This document shows, piece after piece, positions 46,701-56,080 of a DNA stretch of 64,000 bases. The DNA is from Calamus simplicifolius (taxonomy: Eukaryota > Streptophyta > Magnoliopsida > Arecales > Arecaceae), in NCBI GenBank assembly GCA_900491605.1, contig UESW01003904.1:1611654-1675653 (forward strand), in the 5' to 3' direction. How positions within the stretch are numbered: the stretch's first letter is position 1; the number at the start of each line of letters is the position of its first letter. Under the pieces are notes generated by a model. It made no database searches. It was not told where the DNA came from and saw nothing but the letters and a program-made list of their open reading frames with translations. The translations under genes and the position numbers were made by a program.

Positions 46701-47777
46701 TTTTGGTACTTTTGGCTGTGAACACTCTAAGCCTTCTCGCATGCACTCTATTGTCAAACAGTACAATCTTGGATTCATTCATTCATTCAAATTTGCAAGA
46801 AAATTCCCTTAGATTTACCATTAAGACTCTTCAAACTTTAGTCCCTTCAGTTATCCCTTTCAATTATCCTGAAAATTGTTTGCCCACCCATTGATTCCCT
46901 TTTGAAGTGCAAAGATTATCGCTTATCGATTATGTCAAGCAAACCACATACCAGATACGCTTGTGTTGCAGAATAAGTTGAACTTGGAGTACATGGGTTA
47001 ACTTGCTCCTAACCTTCTTTGCTTGAGAGCGAGTTTACTCCATGATGTAGGGTGGAGTACTTTATTCTGTGTTGAGTTGATAAGCGGCTCTAACTTTCAA
47101 AATACCCATGTTATCATTGGAATGAAAGGATTGCTTTTCTAGGGTTGAAGTGGAATAAGTGGAGGGGCCTTCCTTCCAGCCCTCTTCTAACCAAACACAG
47201 CCTTAGTGTTAGACCTCTAGGATAAAATTCACACGTCCACACCTCAAAATTGACATTTTTTTAAGGGTGTCTTGAGGTTGGTGCTATGCTGGGCATACCA
47301 GGTTTGAAATTATCTTGGTCCCGGAGAATGCATTTATAGCTGAATTTTGATGTTTTTGCAGTCCTTACTGATGATACTATTATTCACACAATCATCATAC
47401 TGCTTTGATCTTATCAATGAATGAGATATATATTAAACCATTGTACACCTTTTCTCAAAAGATCTGTTGTGTGTATCAGTGGTTAATCATATGTCTTTGA
47501 GTTTTCTTCAATTTATTGTTTTCTACACGACACATGGCATTTGAACTAAGACTTTAAGCTTTAGGATCTGACAAATAAATACAGTTAATTCAGTGTTATA
47601 CTACCTGTTATTCTGTGTTTTGGCAGCCCCAGAGGGGTCCTTGAGGCTGTACTTGCTGAGAAAATTAATCACACTGATAGCTGTTGATAACACTATATAG
47701 TTTTCTTCTTGTTTTGTTATTTAATTGTACAAATGCATGACTTCTTTTGATATGATGACAATCTTTATATGAAGCAG
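43797..47777. other. IF3 intron, about 4 kb
   Basis: Lies between exons A and B. It holds a very AT-rich stretch with TA-rich tracts at about 44960-45360, bounded by CATTTGGTTGGTGG-like and AACCAAATATG-like ends that may be a MITE, and otherwise unremarkable sequence. A 20-codon open piece at 47630-47690 was not recognised. Confidence 0.5.
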
Positions 47778-47958
47778 TGCATGGCCATGCCTACGGGTAA
47801 AGAAGGTGAAGATCTGGAGGAGCCACTATAACGTCTTTTAGCTCTGGTGACTATCATGTGCTATTGATTCCTCTATATTATTCTTCTTCTTCTTGTTCAG
47901 AGCAAAATGTTAGGAGCTATTCCTCTGTATACCTCTTCACCTTAGTATCAATGAGCAT

Positions 47959-48367
47959 TGATGACGCCAAGTCACCGCCTTCGAACGTCGGGGAAGACGG
48001 ATGTCTCGCTCCGGGAAATCCTGCAAGAAAAGTCCCCAGGGACCGGTAGCACCGGTGGGGACCCTCCGACGATCAAGTTAGTGGCTTGGGTTCAGACAAG
48101 GAACCACCCCCCGCGAAGAGAAGCTGGGGCAGTTAGGGTTCTGATCAAAAGGAGAAAGCTCAGAGAGTGAGTTCAGATCCTTCTTACAGCCTGAATATGT
48201 CTCTTTTATACCTGTCTGAATACCGTGACGTGCAGTTTCGGAAGGCCTTTCTTGTACTGTCACTGATGGACGTGGCTGGGCTCCTATTGCTAGAGGCGGC
48301 GAGTCGTACATCCTAGTAAGGCGTGGTGGCGCACAGAGGCGTGCAACGCGCCAAACATCGTTATGAG
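47959..48367 (-). repeat. 3' LTR part of gypsy 2, cut by the gap
   Basis: TGATGACGCCAAGTCACC at its left edge corresponds to TATTGTCGCCAAATCACC of the right LTR, and CTTCGAACGTCG to CCTCGAACGTCG. TATAAAAG on the minus strand lies at 48210-48203. Only about 410 bp remain against 1211 bp in the right LTR; the rest is lost or inside the gap. Confidence 0.7.
48203..48210 (-). promoter_or_regulatory. TATA box of the left gypsy 2 LTR
   Basis: TATAAAAG on the minus strand, in CAGGTATAAAAGAGAC. The right LTR has CAGGTATAAGAACC at the same place (56339-56332). Confidence 0.6.
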
Positions 48368-48587
48368 NNNNNNNNNNNNNNNNNNNNNNNNNNNNNNNNN
48401 NNNNNNNNNNNNNNNNNNNNNNNNNNNNNNNNNNNNNNNNNNNNNNNNNNNNNNNNNNNNNNNNNNNNNNNNNNNNNNNNNNNNNNNNNNNNNNNNNNNN
48501 NNNNNNNNNNNNNNNNNNNNNNNNNNNNNNNNNNNNNNNNNNNNNNNNNNNNNNNNNNNNNNNNNNNNNNNNNNNNNNNNNNNNNNN
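48368..48587. other. Assembly gap (220 N)
   Basis: Undetermined bases between an LTR end and an antisense coiled-coil gene. Both neighbours are truncated at the gap, so the true length may be much greater than 220. Open frames running through it are artefacts. Confidence 1.
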
Positions 48588-48659
48588 TCTGGGATGCCTC
48601 GTGGCACTACTGTGGGCAAGTATCCTTCCTTCTTCATGATACTCTTTCATCTTATTGCA

Positions 48660-49366
48660 TGCTGACAGAGATCCTCTTCGTGCTGCTGGTGAACTCCATG
48701 TCCACCACAAGGGAGGTCACCCTTTGAGGTGACAGGGCCCTCCATCGCACTCAACAAGAGGCTGCCACCGCTCAGGCCCGAGCCAAGAGGGCCGAGGGCT
48801 TCTTGGATGCGGCTCGGGCTGAGTGGGTAGAGGAGCTGAAGGAGGCAAGGCATCGGGCAGCGGCCGAACTCGATCGTGCCTGAGTCACCGAGGAGAGGTT
48901 GGACATCGCCTAGGCGACAATCGTGGCCTGCGACATGCGTATCCACATCCTCTATATGGAGGTGAAGGCGGCCAAGTTGCGGCCCAATGATGCCGACGAG
49001 ATCGCTCGCATGGCCGACGCCAGAGTGGTTGACGTCATTGCGGATAGGAGCGAGGCCCTCCAGAGGGCATCGGAGATGGAGGCGGCGGTGCAAGTCATGA
49101 CACGAGCCACCGAGGAGAAGGCCGCCACGGCCGAGAGGGCAGCGGCTGAGGCCGTGGAGCACTATCGGGGCTCCGAGGCCTTCTTGGACGAGCTAGCGGA
49201 GGCCTCGATTGATGTCTACCTCTAGGGCTTCCGAGAATGCAAGACGGTGGCGCGGGTCTTGGCATCCCTGGCCTCAGCGACCTCGAGCTAGATGGCGAGG
49301 AGCCGGAGGGATCGCCCTCAGTGCAGAGGTCAGACGATGATGGATCTGCACTGGTCATCGCCTGAA
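48660..49366 (+). pseudogene. Gypsy 2 antisense coiled-coil gene
   Basis: Plus strand, opposite to gypsy 2 pol. One frame reads QARAKRAEGFLDAARAEW and VEELKEARHRAAAELDRA, a stop, VTEERLDIA, a stop, then VACDMRIHILYMEVKAAKLR, MADARVVDVIADRSEALQRA, EEKAATAERAAAEAVEHY and GSEAFLDELAEASIDVYL. This is an Ala/Glu/Arg-rich coiled coil like that of the gypsy 1 antisense gene, at the same place between integrase and the 3' LTR. Its N-terminal half falls at or beyond the gap. Stops show decay. Confidence 0.72.
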
Positions 49367-49499
49367 GATCTTTTCTCCTTGTAATCTTCATTTTGGCTTG
49401 TTCACTTTTGTATTGAAGTTCGACTCGGGTCGACATTATGTAGACATTTTGACAAGTAATGAAGAGTAATTTTTTTTCAATCATCGAAGTATTTAGATT

Positions 49500-49970
49500 C
49501 TTTTTGGATACTTAGCTCTGTTATCACGTTGTCTCTTGTGAGGTTGAGTGAGCTCGGAGTGATGACTCGGCCTAAGTCCGAAGCAGGCTTCGGGGTGAGT
49601 GTTGAGGCTGGTTCGGGGGTCGGGCTTAGTATCGGTATAAGTGTTGGCCTTAGAAGCCGTCCTTAGGGGTGGTCTCGTATGTGGACTCTGTGGTAAGTCC
49701 GCCCTCATGCCGACTCGGGCGTCGGTCTCTGGTGCTGACATGGAGTCGATCTTTGCACATGCCTGCCTCGCTCCTTGGTCATTCCCGTGAAAGGTTACAG
49801 GCCTCGAAGATCCATAGTTCCTGGGAAAAACATAAATACCTCTAGAATCCGCAAAGGAGAGACTTCGTCAGACTCCTCCTTAGCTCTCGGGTCCCCGGGG
49901 ACAAAGAGCTAGCTGAAGGAGAGGGCCGTTTGGACGGCGAGTGGTAGCTCTCTTGCTGCTCTTGCTTAAT
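49500..49970. other. Gypsy 2 spacer beyond the antisense gene
   Basis: GC-rich with scattered GGTC/GTCGG motifs that grade into the tandem array to its right. No gene supported. Confidence 0.45.
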
Positions 49971-49974
49971 GAGC

Positions 49975-50560
49975 TTGGGCTCGAGGCCCCTCTTGCTGAT
50001 GAGTTTCAGTCTTTGGTGCCGACCTGGAGGTGGTCTTTGGTGCCAACATGGAGTCGGTCTTTGGGTCGGCCTGGAGCCGATCTTTGGTGCCATCCTGGAG
50101 TCGGTCTTTGGTGCTAGCTTGGAGCCAATCTTTGGTGCCGACCTGGAGTTGGTCTTCGGGTGTTGGCTTGGAGCTGGTCTTTAGTGCCGACCTGGGTCGG
50201 TCTTTGAGTTCCAGCCTAGAGCTAGTCTTTGGTGCCGACCTGGGTCAATTTTTGAGTGCCGATGCTGGAGCCGATCTTTGTTGCCAGCTTGGAGCCAATC
50301 TTTGAGTGTCGGCGCTGAAGTCGGTCTTTGAGCGCCGGCCTGGAGTCGATCTTTAAGTGCCGGCCGGGAGCCGGTCTTTGGTGCTGACCTGGAGTCAGTC
50401 TTTGAGTGCCAACCTGGAGCCGGTCCTTGGGTGCCGGCCTGGAGCCGGTCTTTGAGTGCCGACGTTGGAGTCGATCTTTGAGTACCAATGCTAGAGTCAG
50501 TCTTTGGGCGCTGGCCTAGAGCCGATCTTTGGGTGTTGGCCTGGAGCCGGTCTTTGGCAC
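49975..50560. repeat. GGAGTCGGTCTTTGGTGCCGACCT tandem array in gypsy 2 (unit given in evidence)
   Basis: About twenty degenerate units of 28-32 bp with the core CTGGAGTCGGTCTTTG and the partner GTGCCGACCT. Neighbouring cores pair as GTCGG...CCGAC dyads. The array lies between integrase and the antisense gene, the same position as the satellite of gypsy 1. The coding frames across it are side effects of the repeat. Confidence 0.9.
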
Positions 50561-50639
50561 TGAGAGAGAAAGATACTCAAACACATCTTCATTAACCGAA
50601 AGAATAAGATGCTCAAATTTTATAGTCAATTAGTTGTAT

Positions 50640-51680
50640 ACGTTACTAGTAGTACCGATGAAGGTTTTCCGCATTCTAGGTGCGAGGGAGTGGCTTCCCA
50701 TCGAGTCCTTCGATCTGGTACGCTCCATGACAGTTTGGCGATAGTTTGCCCCCTTCATGGGCTTTAAGACCTCGGCTCATCTGAGGACTAAGTCTCTGGG
50801 AAGGATGCCCTGGGACAAACTCAGGCGTTGTAGTACCTTATGGTCCTTTGGCGGTAGGTGGCCATCCTGAGCCATGCCCGTCGCACGCCTCCTCGACGAT
50901 GTCGAGATTGGCCCACAGCTAACTTGGATTGTCCTCCTCATTGTATGACTCTTCTCGAGGACTGGGGATGCCAATCTCCACAGGGATGATGGCATCCAAC
51001 CCAAACACAAGGCTGAAAGTAGTCTCTCTGAAGTCCATGGTGTCGTGTGGTGTGCCCACAGCACGGTCGGAAGCTCCTCCACCCATCTTCCCTTAAAGTC
51101 ATCCAGACATGCCCTGAGCCCCTAGAAGATGGTCTGGTTTTGACCTCGGTCGCTCCATTCGCATGCAGATGATCGATGGAAGTGAACCATTGGCAAATGC
51201 TCAGCTCGGCACAGAATTCTCTAAAGGGGGCACTGTCGAACTGCCGACTTTGTCAGTGACAAGGGTATGGGGCAGACCGAATCAGCAGATGATGGATTTT
51301 CAAAAGAAAGATCTCACCTTTCCATCGGTGATCTTGGTGAGTGCCTCGGCTTCTACCCACTTGGTGAAGTGATCGATAGCAACGAGTAGGAACTTTCTCT
51401 GACCGAAGGCCGGAGGAAATGATCCTAGGATGTCCATTCCCTATTGGAAGAAGGGCCATGGAGCCGACAGAGGGCTTAGCTAGGAAGTTGGCTGCCATTG
51501 GATGTTGGCTATCGCACTTTCGCACCAGCTCAGCACCGTCTTTTTTCTTGGTAAGCCAATAGTACTCTTGGCGCAAGGCCTTATACGCTAGCGCTCTACT
51601 CCCCAGGTGATTCCCACAGATGCCCTCATGGATCTTGCGGAGGATATAGTCGGCATCTGCAAGGCCAAACACTTGAGGAG
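50640..51680 (-). pseudogene. Gypsy 2 integrase
   Basis: Minus strand from about 51672: YILRKIHEGICGNHLGSRAL and YYWLTKKKDGAELVRKC form the zinc finger, with the second Cys pair decayed. The core reads FLLVAIDHFTKWVEAEAL (catalytic Asp kept) and LPHTLVTDK (second Asp kept). The region that should hold the catalytic Glu is deleted or scrambled near 51130-51240. Further on, TFSLVFGLDAIIPVEIGIPS and NLHRYY near 50650 mark the end of pol. Confidence 0.82.
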
Positions 51681-52018
51681 AGGGTAAGAGAAAGACCTTC
51701 AGTATAGCTGTCCGTTGAGCACCAGGAACTTAAAAGCTTGCCATTTGAGCAGCTTGGCCTTCACAGGGTCAGCAAGAAGAACACCGTCGATGAGGTATCG
51801 GATGTATGCGTCCACCCAGATGGACTCTTACTTGACCGATAGGGCTTCCTCCACTGCATCAATGCTTGGGGCCTCCAAATGCTCCACATAAGTCCTCCCG
51901 AAAGCCCCGTTGGCCGAAGTGGCCAACCAGGACAGGGCTTTAGCTCTGGCATTCTCATCCCTGGGGATATAGCTGATACTAAAGTGAGTAAAGGATGAGG
52001 TCTGTGATCGGACCTTAC

Positions 52019-52440
52019 TCAGATAGCGGGATATGATGGGGTCCCAGGCCTCGTACTCTCCAGCAATTTGCCCGGAGATGAGCTGGAGTCGGTGAAGGCT
52101 CTGAGGTGCTTTACTCTAAGCTCCTTGATGAGCTTTATTCTTGCCAGCAAGGCTTCATATTCGGCTTGATTGTTGATGGCTGAAAAGAGGAATTGGAGGG
52201 CGTACTCCACCACTATGCCCTTCGGGCTTGTGAGGATGAGGCCAGCTTCACTTCCTTAGGAATTTGATGTGCCATCCACGTGAAGGATCCAGTCTTCCCT
52301 TCCCACCTTGGACGTAGCGTCTGAGGGCACCAAGCGGGGCTCCTCCGACCACTCTTCGGTCTAGATGCACTCGATAGGAAGTCTGCCAAGACTTGGGACC
52401 TCATGCCGACCTTGGTCAAATGATAGGTCGAGCTCTCCCA
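52019..52440 (-). pseudogene. Gypsy 2 second RNase H
   Basis: In frames on the minus strand: MTKVGMRSQVLADFL, then FSAINNQAEYEALLARIKLI and KELRVKHLRAFTDS. This matches the additional RNase H of Tat-lineage elements (QAEYEALLAG-type motif). A frameshift separates the first and second halves. Confidence 0.8.
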
Positions 52441-52450
52441 GCTTGATAGT

Positions 52451-52861
52451 TCATTTCACTAGCCGGCCAGAGGTGTTACGACAAGACAGAATCGCCCTGA
52501 ATGGTTGATCCGTGAGCACCATGATTGGGTGAGCTTGAAAGTAGGGCTTGAGATGTTGAGCGAAGATGATCAGTACGAAAATAATTTTTTCGGTTTTGAA
52601 ATATCTGGTCTCCACATCGTGAAGCACTTTACTGGTATAGTAGATTGACCTCTGCGTCCTATCAGCATCGATGCAAACGAGCATGGAACTGACCACCTCG
52701 GAGGACGTGGTGAGGTAGAGGAAGAGTTTGTCTCCCTTCCTCAGCTTGAACATAGTGGTGGAGTTGACAGAAACTCTTTCAATTCTTTGAAGGCTCTCTA
52801 GCACTCCTTCATGCATTCGAAGCTGTTGACCTTGCGCAAGGCTTTGAAGAAAGGCATGCAC
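52451..52861 (-). pseudogene. Gypsy 2 RNase H (first)
   Basis: Frame with LFLYLTTSSEVVSSMLVC, RSIYYTSKVLHDVETRYFK and HPIMVLTDQPFRAIL, the gypsy RNase H region after the reverse transcriptase thumb. 411 bp open. It is the best preserved part of this pol beside the reverse transcriptase. Confidence 0.85.
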
Positions 52862-52992
52862 CTTTTTGCCAACTTTGAGAGGAAGCGGCTTAGGGCTGCC
52901 ACCCTTTCGGTGAGCCGTTGCACTTCCTTCTTGCTAGCTAGTGGCCTCATATCGATGATGGCACTGATCTTCTCTGGATCAGCCTCGATTTC

Positions 52993-53690
52993 CTACTGCG
53001 TTACCATAAAACCCAAAAACTTGCCTGTCATAACTCCAATGGCATACTTCTGTGGGTTCAGCTTCATCTGGTAGTGGTGAAGATTGCCGAAGGTTTTCGC
53101 CAGGTCAGCAATATGGTCATCGGTGCGGATACTTTTGATAAGAATATTGTCCACGTACATCTCCATGTTATGCTCGATCTGGTTCTCGAAGATCTTATTC
53201 ATCAGTTTCTGATACGTGGCCCCTGCATTCTTCAGCCGAAGGGCATTACCTTATAGCAATAGACATCCTTTTTGGTCACAAAGGAAGTGGCCTTCTCATT
53301 CGTTGGGTCCATCTTTATCTGGTTGTACCTCAAGAAGGCATCCATGAAACTGAGCAACTCATGGCCAGACGTGGCATCCACCAACTGATCAATTCTAGGC
53401 AGCAGAAAGCTATTTTTGGGGTATGCCTTGTTGAAGTCGGTAAAGTCGATGCACATCCTCCAGCTCCCGTTGGCCTTACGGACCATTACCACGTTGACCA
53501 GCCAGTTGGGGTAATGTGCCTTTCGGATGTGGCCAGCGGCAATTAGCTTGCGGACCTCCTCATCTATGGCCCTCTGCTGCTTAGGGGCGAAGCTTCTCTT
53601 CTTCTGCTGGATTGACTGGCACCTTGGGTCGATGTTGAGTTTGTGAGTGATCACCTCTGTTGGTATACCTGGCATATCCGATGCTGACCA
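52993..53690 (-). pseudogene. Gypsy 2 reverse transcriptase, YVDD changed to YVDN
   Basis: Two frames on the minus strand. The first (53675-53232) has KKRSFAPKQQRAIDEEV, WLVNVVMVRKANGSWRMCID and YPKNSFLLPRIDQLVDAT. The second (53202-52993) has NMEMYVDNILIKS and YQMKLNPQKYAIGV. The catalytic YVDD reads YVDN, with AAT at 53146-53148. A short deletion near 53230 joins the frames out of phase. Confidence 0.87.
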
Positions 53691-53884
53691 AGTGAAGACG
53701 TCTGAGTTGGCCTGTAGGAAGGCGAGGAGTCTATCCCTTGCCTTCTCAAGGAGAAATGCCCCGACTCAGACCGTCTTCGTTGGGTCCTCCCCTAGCAAAA
53801 TGTCAGCAAGCGCTCGGTCGGTTCCCTTCTCCTCTCTGAGTCTCTGGGATCAAGTAGCTTGGGCACTGACGGAGCAGACGCCTC

Positions 53885-54544
53885 CTAGGGACTGAAAGCC
53901 GTGTGATAACAGAGTGGTACTAGGCTCTGCTCCCTGTGCATCTCTTTGATTCCTTCACTAGTGGAGAATCTTACAAGCAGCCTCTTGGTGGAGATGATGG
54001 CATCTAAGAGGTTCAGGCCAGGTCTTCTGAGGATGGCATTGTAGGCTAGGAGGATTCGGACGATCAGGAACTTCATAAAGACCATGCTCTGGCATGGCGA
54101 CATCTCAACTGTGATCGAGAGGGTGATCTCTCACTACATCCTCACAGAGTCTCCAATGAAGCCCATCAGAGGAGTGGTCACCGACCATAGAAAGTCAGGG
54201 GACAAGCTCATTCGAATAAAAGCATCGTAACTGAGAACGTCGACTGAGCTTCCACTGTCAATAAGAATGCTTTTTACATGGTGTTTTATAATTGTTATAG
54301 ACACGACGACGCTGTCATCATTAGGATTGTCTACCCCCTCTAAGTCCCCTTTAGAGAAGGGGATTACAGTATCTACTCCCTCATTCCCCCGTGGCCTCTT
54401 GAAATTACCACCTGCCCCCCAGGAAATCATGGCCATCGTCTTTTTATTTGGGGCATTGTCGATGCCGACTTGGATAGGTGGAGGTGCCGACGGGCCCGGC
54501 GCAGCCGGGTTTTCCCTCTGGACGAACTTTCTTAAGTAGCACAT
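53885..54544 (-). pseudogene. Gypsy 2 protease region
   Basis: Minus strand frame 54544-54134 includes KRPRGNEGVDTVIPFSKGDL, NPNDDSVVVSITIIKHHVKS and ILIDSGSSVDVLSYDAF. DSGSS is the intact aspartic-protease motif. The next frame (54103-53885) continues with AYNAILRRPGLNLLDAIIS, the C-terminal protease part. Confidence 0.82.
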
Positions 54545-56061
54545 TGGATGAGGTCCTCAACCGCCCTCTTCAGCTAACAGCAATCCTTTGTGTCATGGCC
54601 ATGATCCTGGTGAAAGCGGCAGTAGAGACTCTTATCGCGAGGAGTTCTTGGCTTCATCGGGATGGGACGCTTAAGGTAGGACTCGCCCTCGATCTCCATT
54701 AAGATGTGGGATATCGGGGCGAGCAGAGAGGTGAAGTGCTTCCCTCCGAGGATGAGAGTCCAGGGCCGGTTGTCCAGTCGGTGGGGAGGCTGGGTCTTCT
54801 GGGACGAGCTCCACTGGGCTCCAAACGGGCTTGCTTCTTGCTAGGCCCTCCCTCAGCCTCCTTCTAGAAAGAGTTTGCCTCATTGGCATGGATGTACTTC
54901 TGTGCATGGCTCAACAGTTTGGCGTAGGAATCATAATGCTTTTTGTTGAGGGAGTAAGCGAAGTGGGAAGGGCGAGCCTTTGCTTCAAGGCTAGGGTGGC
55001 CACTGAGTCGTCAAGGTTATAGACTTCGAGCGTGGCTTCCTTGAGCTGGGCCATGAAGTCCCTCAGTGACTCGCCACTCTTTTGCTGGATGGAAAACAGG
55101 TTGTCGACCAGCTGAGAGATCTTTCGGCACGCATCAAAGTGCGCCAGGAAGGCCCTCTTCAACTACTGGAAGGAGTTGATGCTGTGCGGTGGTAAACGAG
55201 AGTATCAAGCATGCACAACCTTTCGAAGGGTGATTGAAAAGGCGATGCAGAGGAGGGAGTCGGTTGCCTCCTGGACCTGCATGAGGACATTGTAACTTTT
55301 CAAATGGTTCAGGGGTTGGTGGTACCATCATAGGGGTCCAGCTATGGGAGATGAAACCGATTCGAGATCGGTTCCTCCATGATAGGGCAAGATAGCGGAG
55401 GACGGCTATCATAGTCCACCTCCCGCTGATTAGTGATCCTGCAGCTGAGCTCGTCCAGCCACTGGTTGTACTCGTCCAGATGCCGCTGGGCCCAGCGAGC
55501 GATCCAACCATCGAAGGATCCCTCCCTTGAAGATCCCAAGGATAAGGAGGGGTGGTGCCGATGATGATGCCCTCGCTTGGCCTCCCTCCCGTGATGCCAC
55601 TTATGGGAATTGTTAGAATGGCGAGAGGGAGATCGAGGCCTCTTAGAGGTCCCCCGGCAGTGATGCTTGGGCGAAGTGTGATGGCGGTAAGCCTCCCTCT
55701 GAGGGGATCTCCTGCGAGTTGATTGCTGACTAGGCTGATCGGCCCCCACGCCCGGTGAGGGCAACCTTGGGCGCTGCTACGTGGCCATCGGTTGTAGCTC
55801 ATGAACTACCACCACAAGCGATTGGACTTGTAGGACGAGGGCGGTGATCCGATTGTCCTAAGGTTATGGCAAAGGCAGAGCAGGAAGGTTGGCCTGGGGA
55901 GCAGGGATACCGTCTCCGGCTGCTCAAGCCCTTGACAATGCCCCCCGGTGCAGCCGGTGGATATCTCCTGTGCATGCATCACCACCATTTCTTCGTTCTC
56001 TCCCGGGAGTAGAGGTCTACAGCTGGTTATTTTGAAGCTTTCTATCTCTTTGTTCCTTTCC
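54545..56061 (-). pseudogene. Gypsy 2 gag
   Basis: Minus strand. A basic, His/Arg/Ser-rich N-terminal part (SPQREAYRHHTSPKHH, near 55690) is followed by RWAQRHLDEYNQWLDELS, then the gag core with LDPYDGTT and, at 55162-54911, MKRAFLAHFDACRKISQLVD, FSIQQKSGESLRDFMAQL and VATLALKQRL. Near 54600 a decayed Cys/His segment (CRFHQDHGHDTKDC) precedes protease, as in gypsy 1. Multiple frameshifts. Confidence 0.82.
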
Positions 56062-56080
56062 CCTTCCTGGCACGCCAATC
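56062..56080 (-). other. Primer-binding site of gypsy 2
   Basis: GATTGGCGTGCCAGGAAGG on the minus strand immediately after the 5' LTR end CGACAATA. It matches the GATTGGCG start of the gypsy 1 site and sets the element's orientation. Confidence 0.65.

Larger units (their letters stand above)
42973..47850 (+). pseudogene. Translation initiation factor IF3 (organellar) fragment
   Basis: Exon A is 42973-42996 plus 43755-43796, split by an inserted element. Joined, it reads ELTDLKTKEQITRLMERGY followed by RVK, ending at a GTATTT donor. Exon B from 47778 reads CMAMPTGKEGEDLEEPL, a stop (TAA for the expected Ser codon), then RLLALV. The pieces match the C-terminal domain of IF3, which binds the small ribosomal subunit of mitochondria or plastids. 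The phases of A and B agree. The rest of the gene (N-terminal domain, final strand region) is absent. The stop and the insertion make it non-functional. Confidence 0.7.

Noticed and set aside
47630..47690. Short open piece reading SPRGVLEAVLAEKI as a possible IF3 exon
   Set aside because: It does not match IF3, and exon A already joins exon B in phase without it.
48078..48727. Open frames running through the N gap
   Set aside because: Undetermined bases were read as open codons, so the frames are artefacts.
50030..50488. Repetitive proteins across the gypsy 2 array
   Set aside because: The frames are open only because the repeat unit length and composition avoid stops; they are in several frames and both strands.
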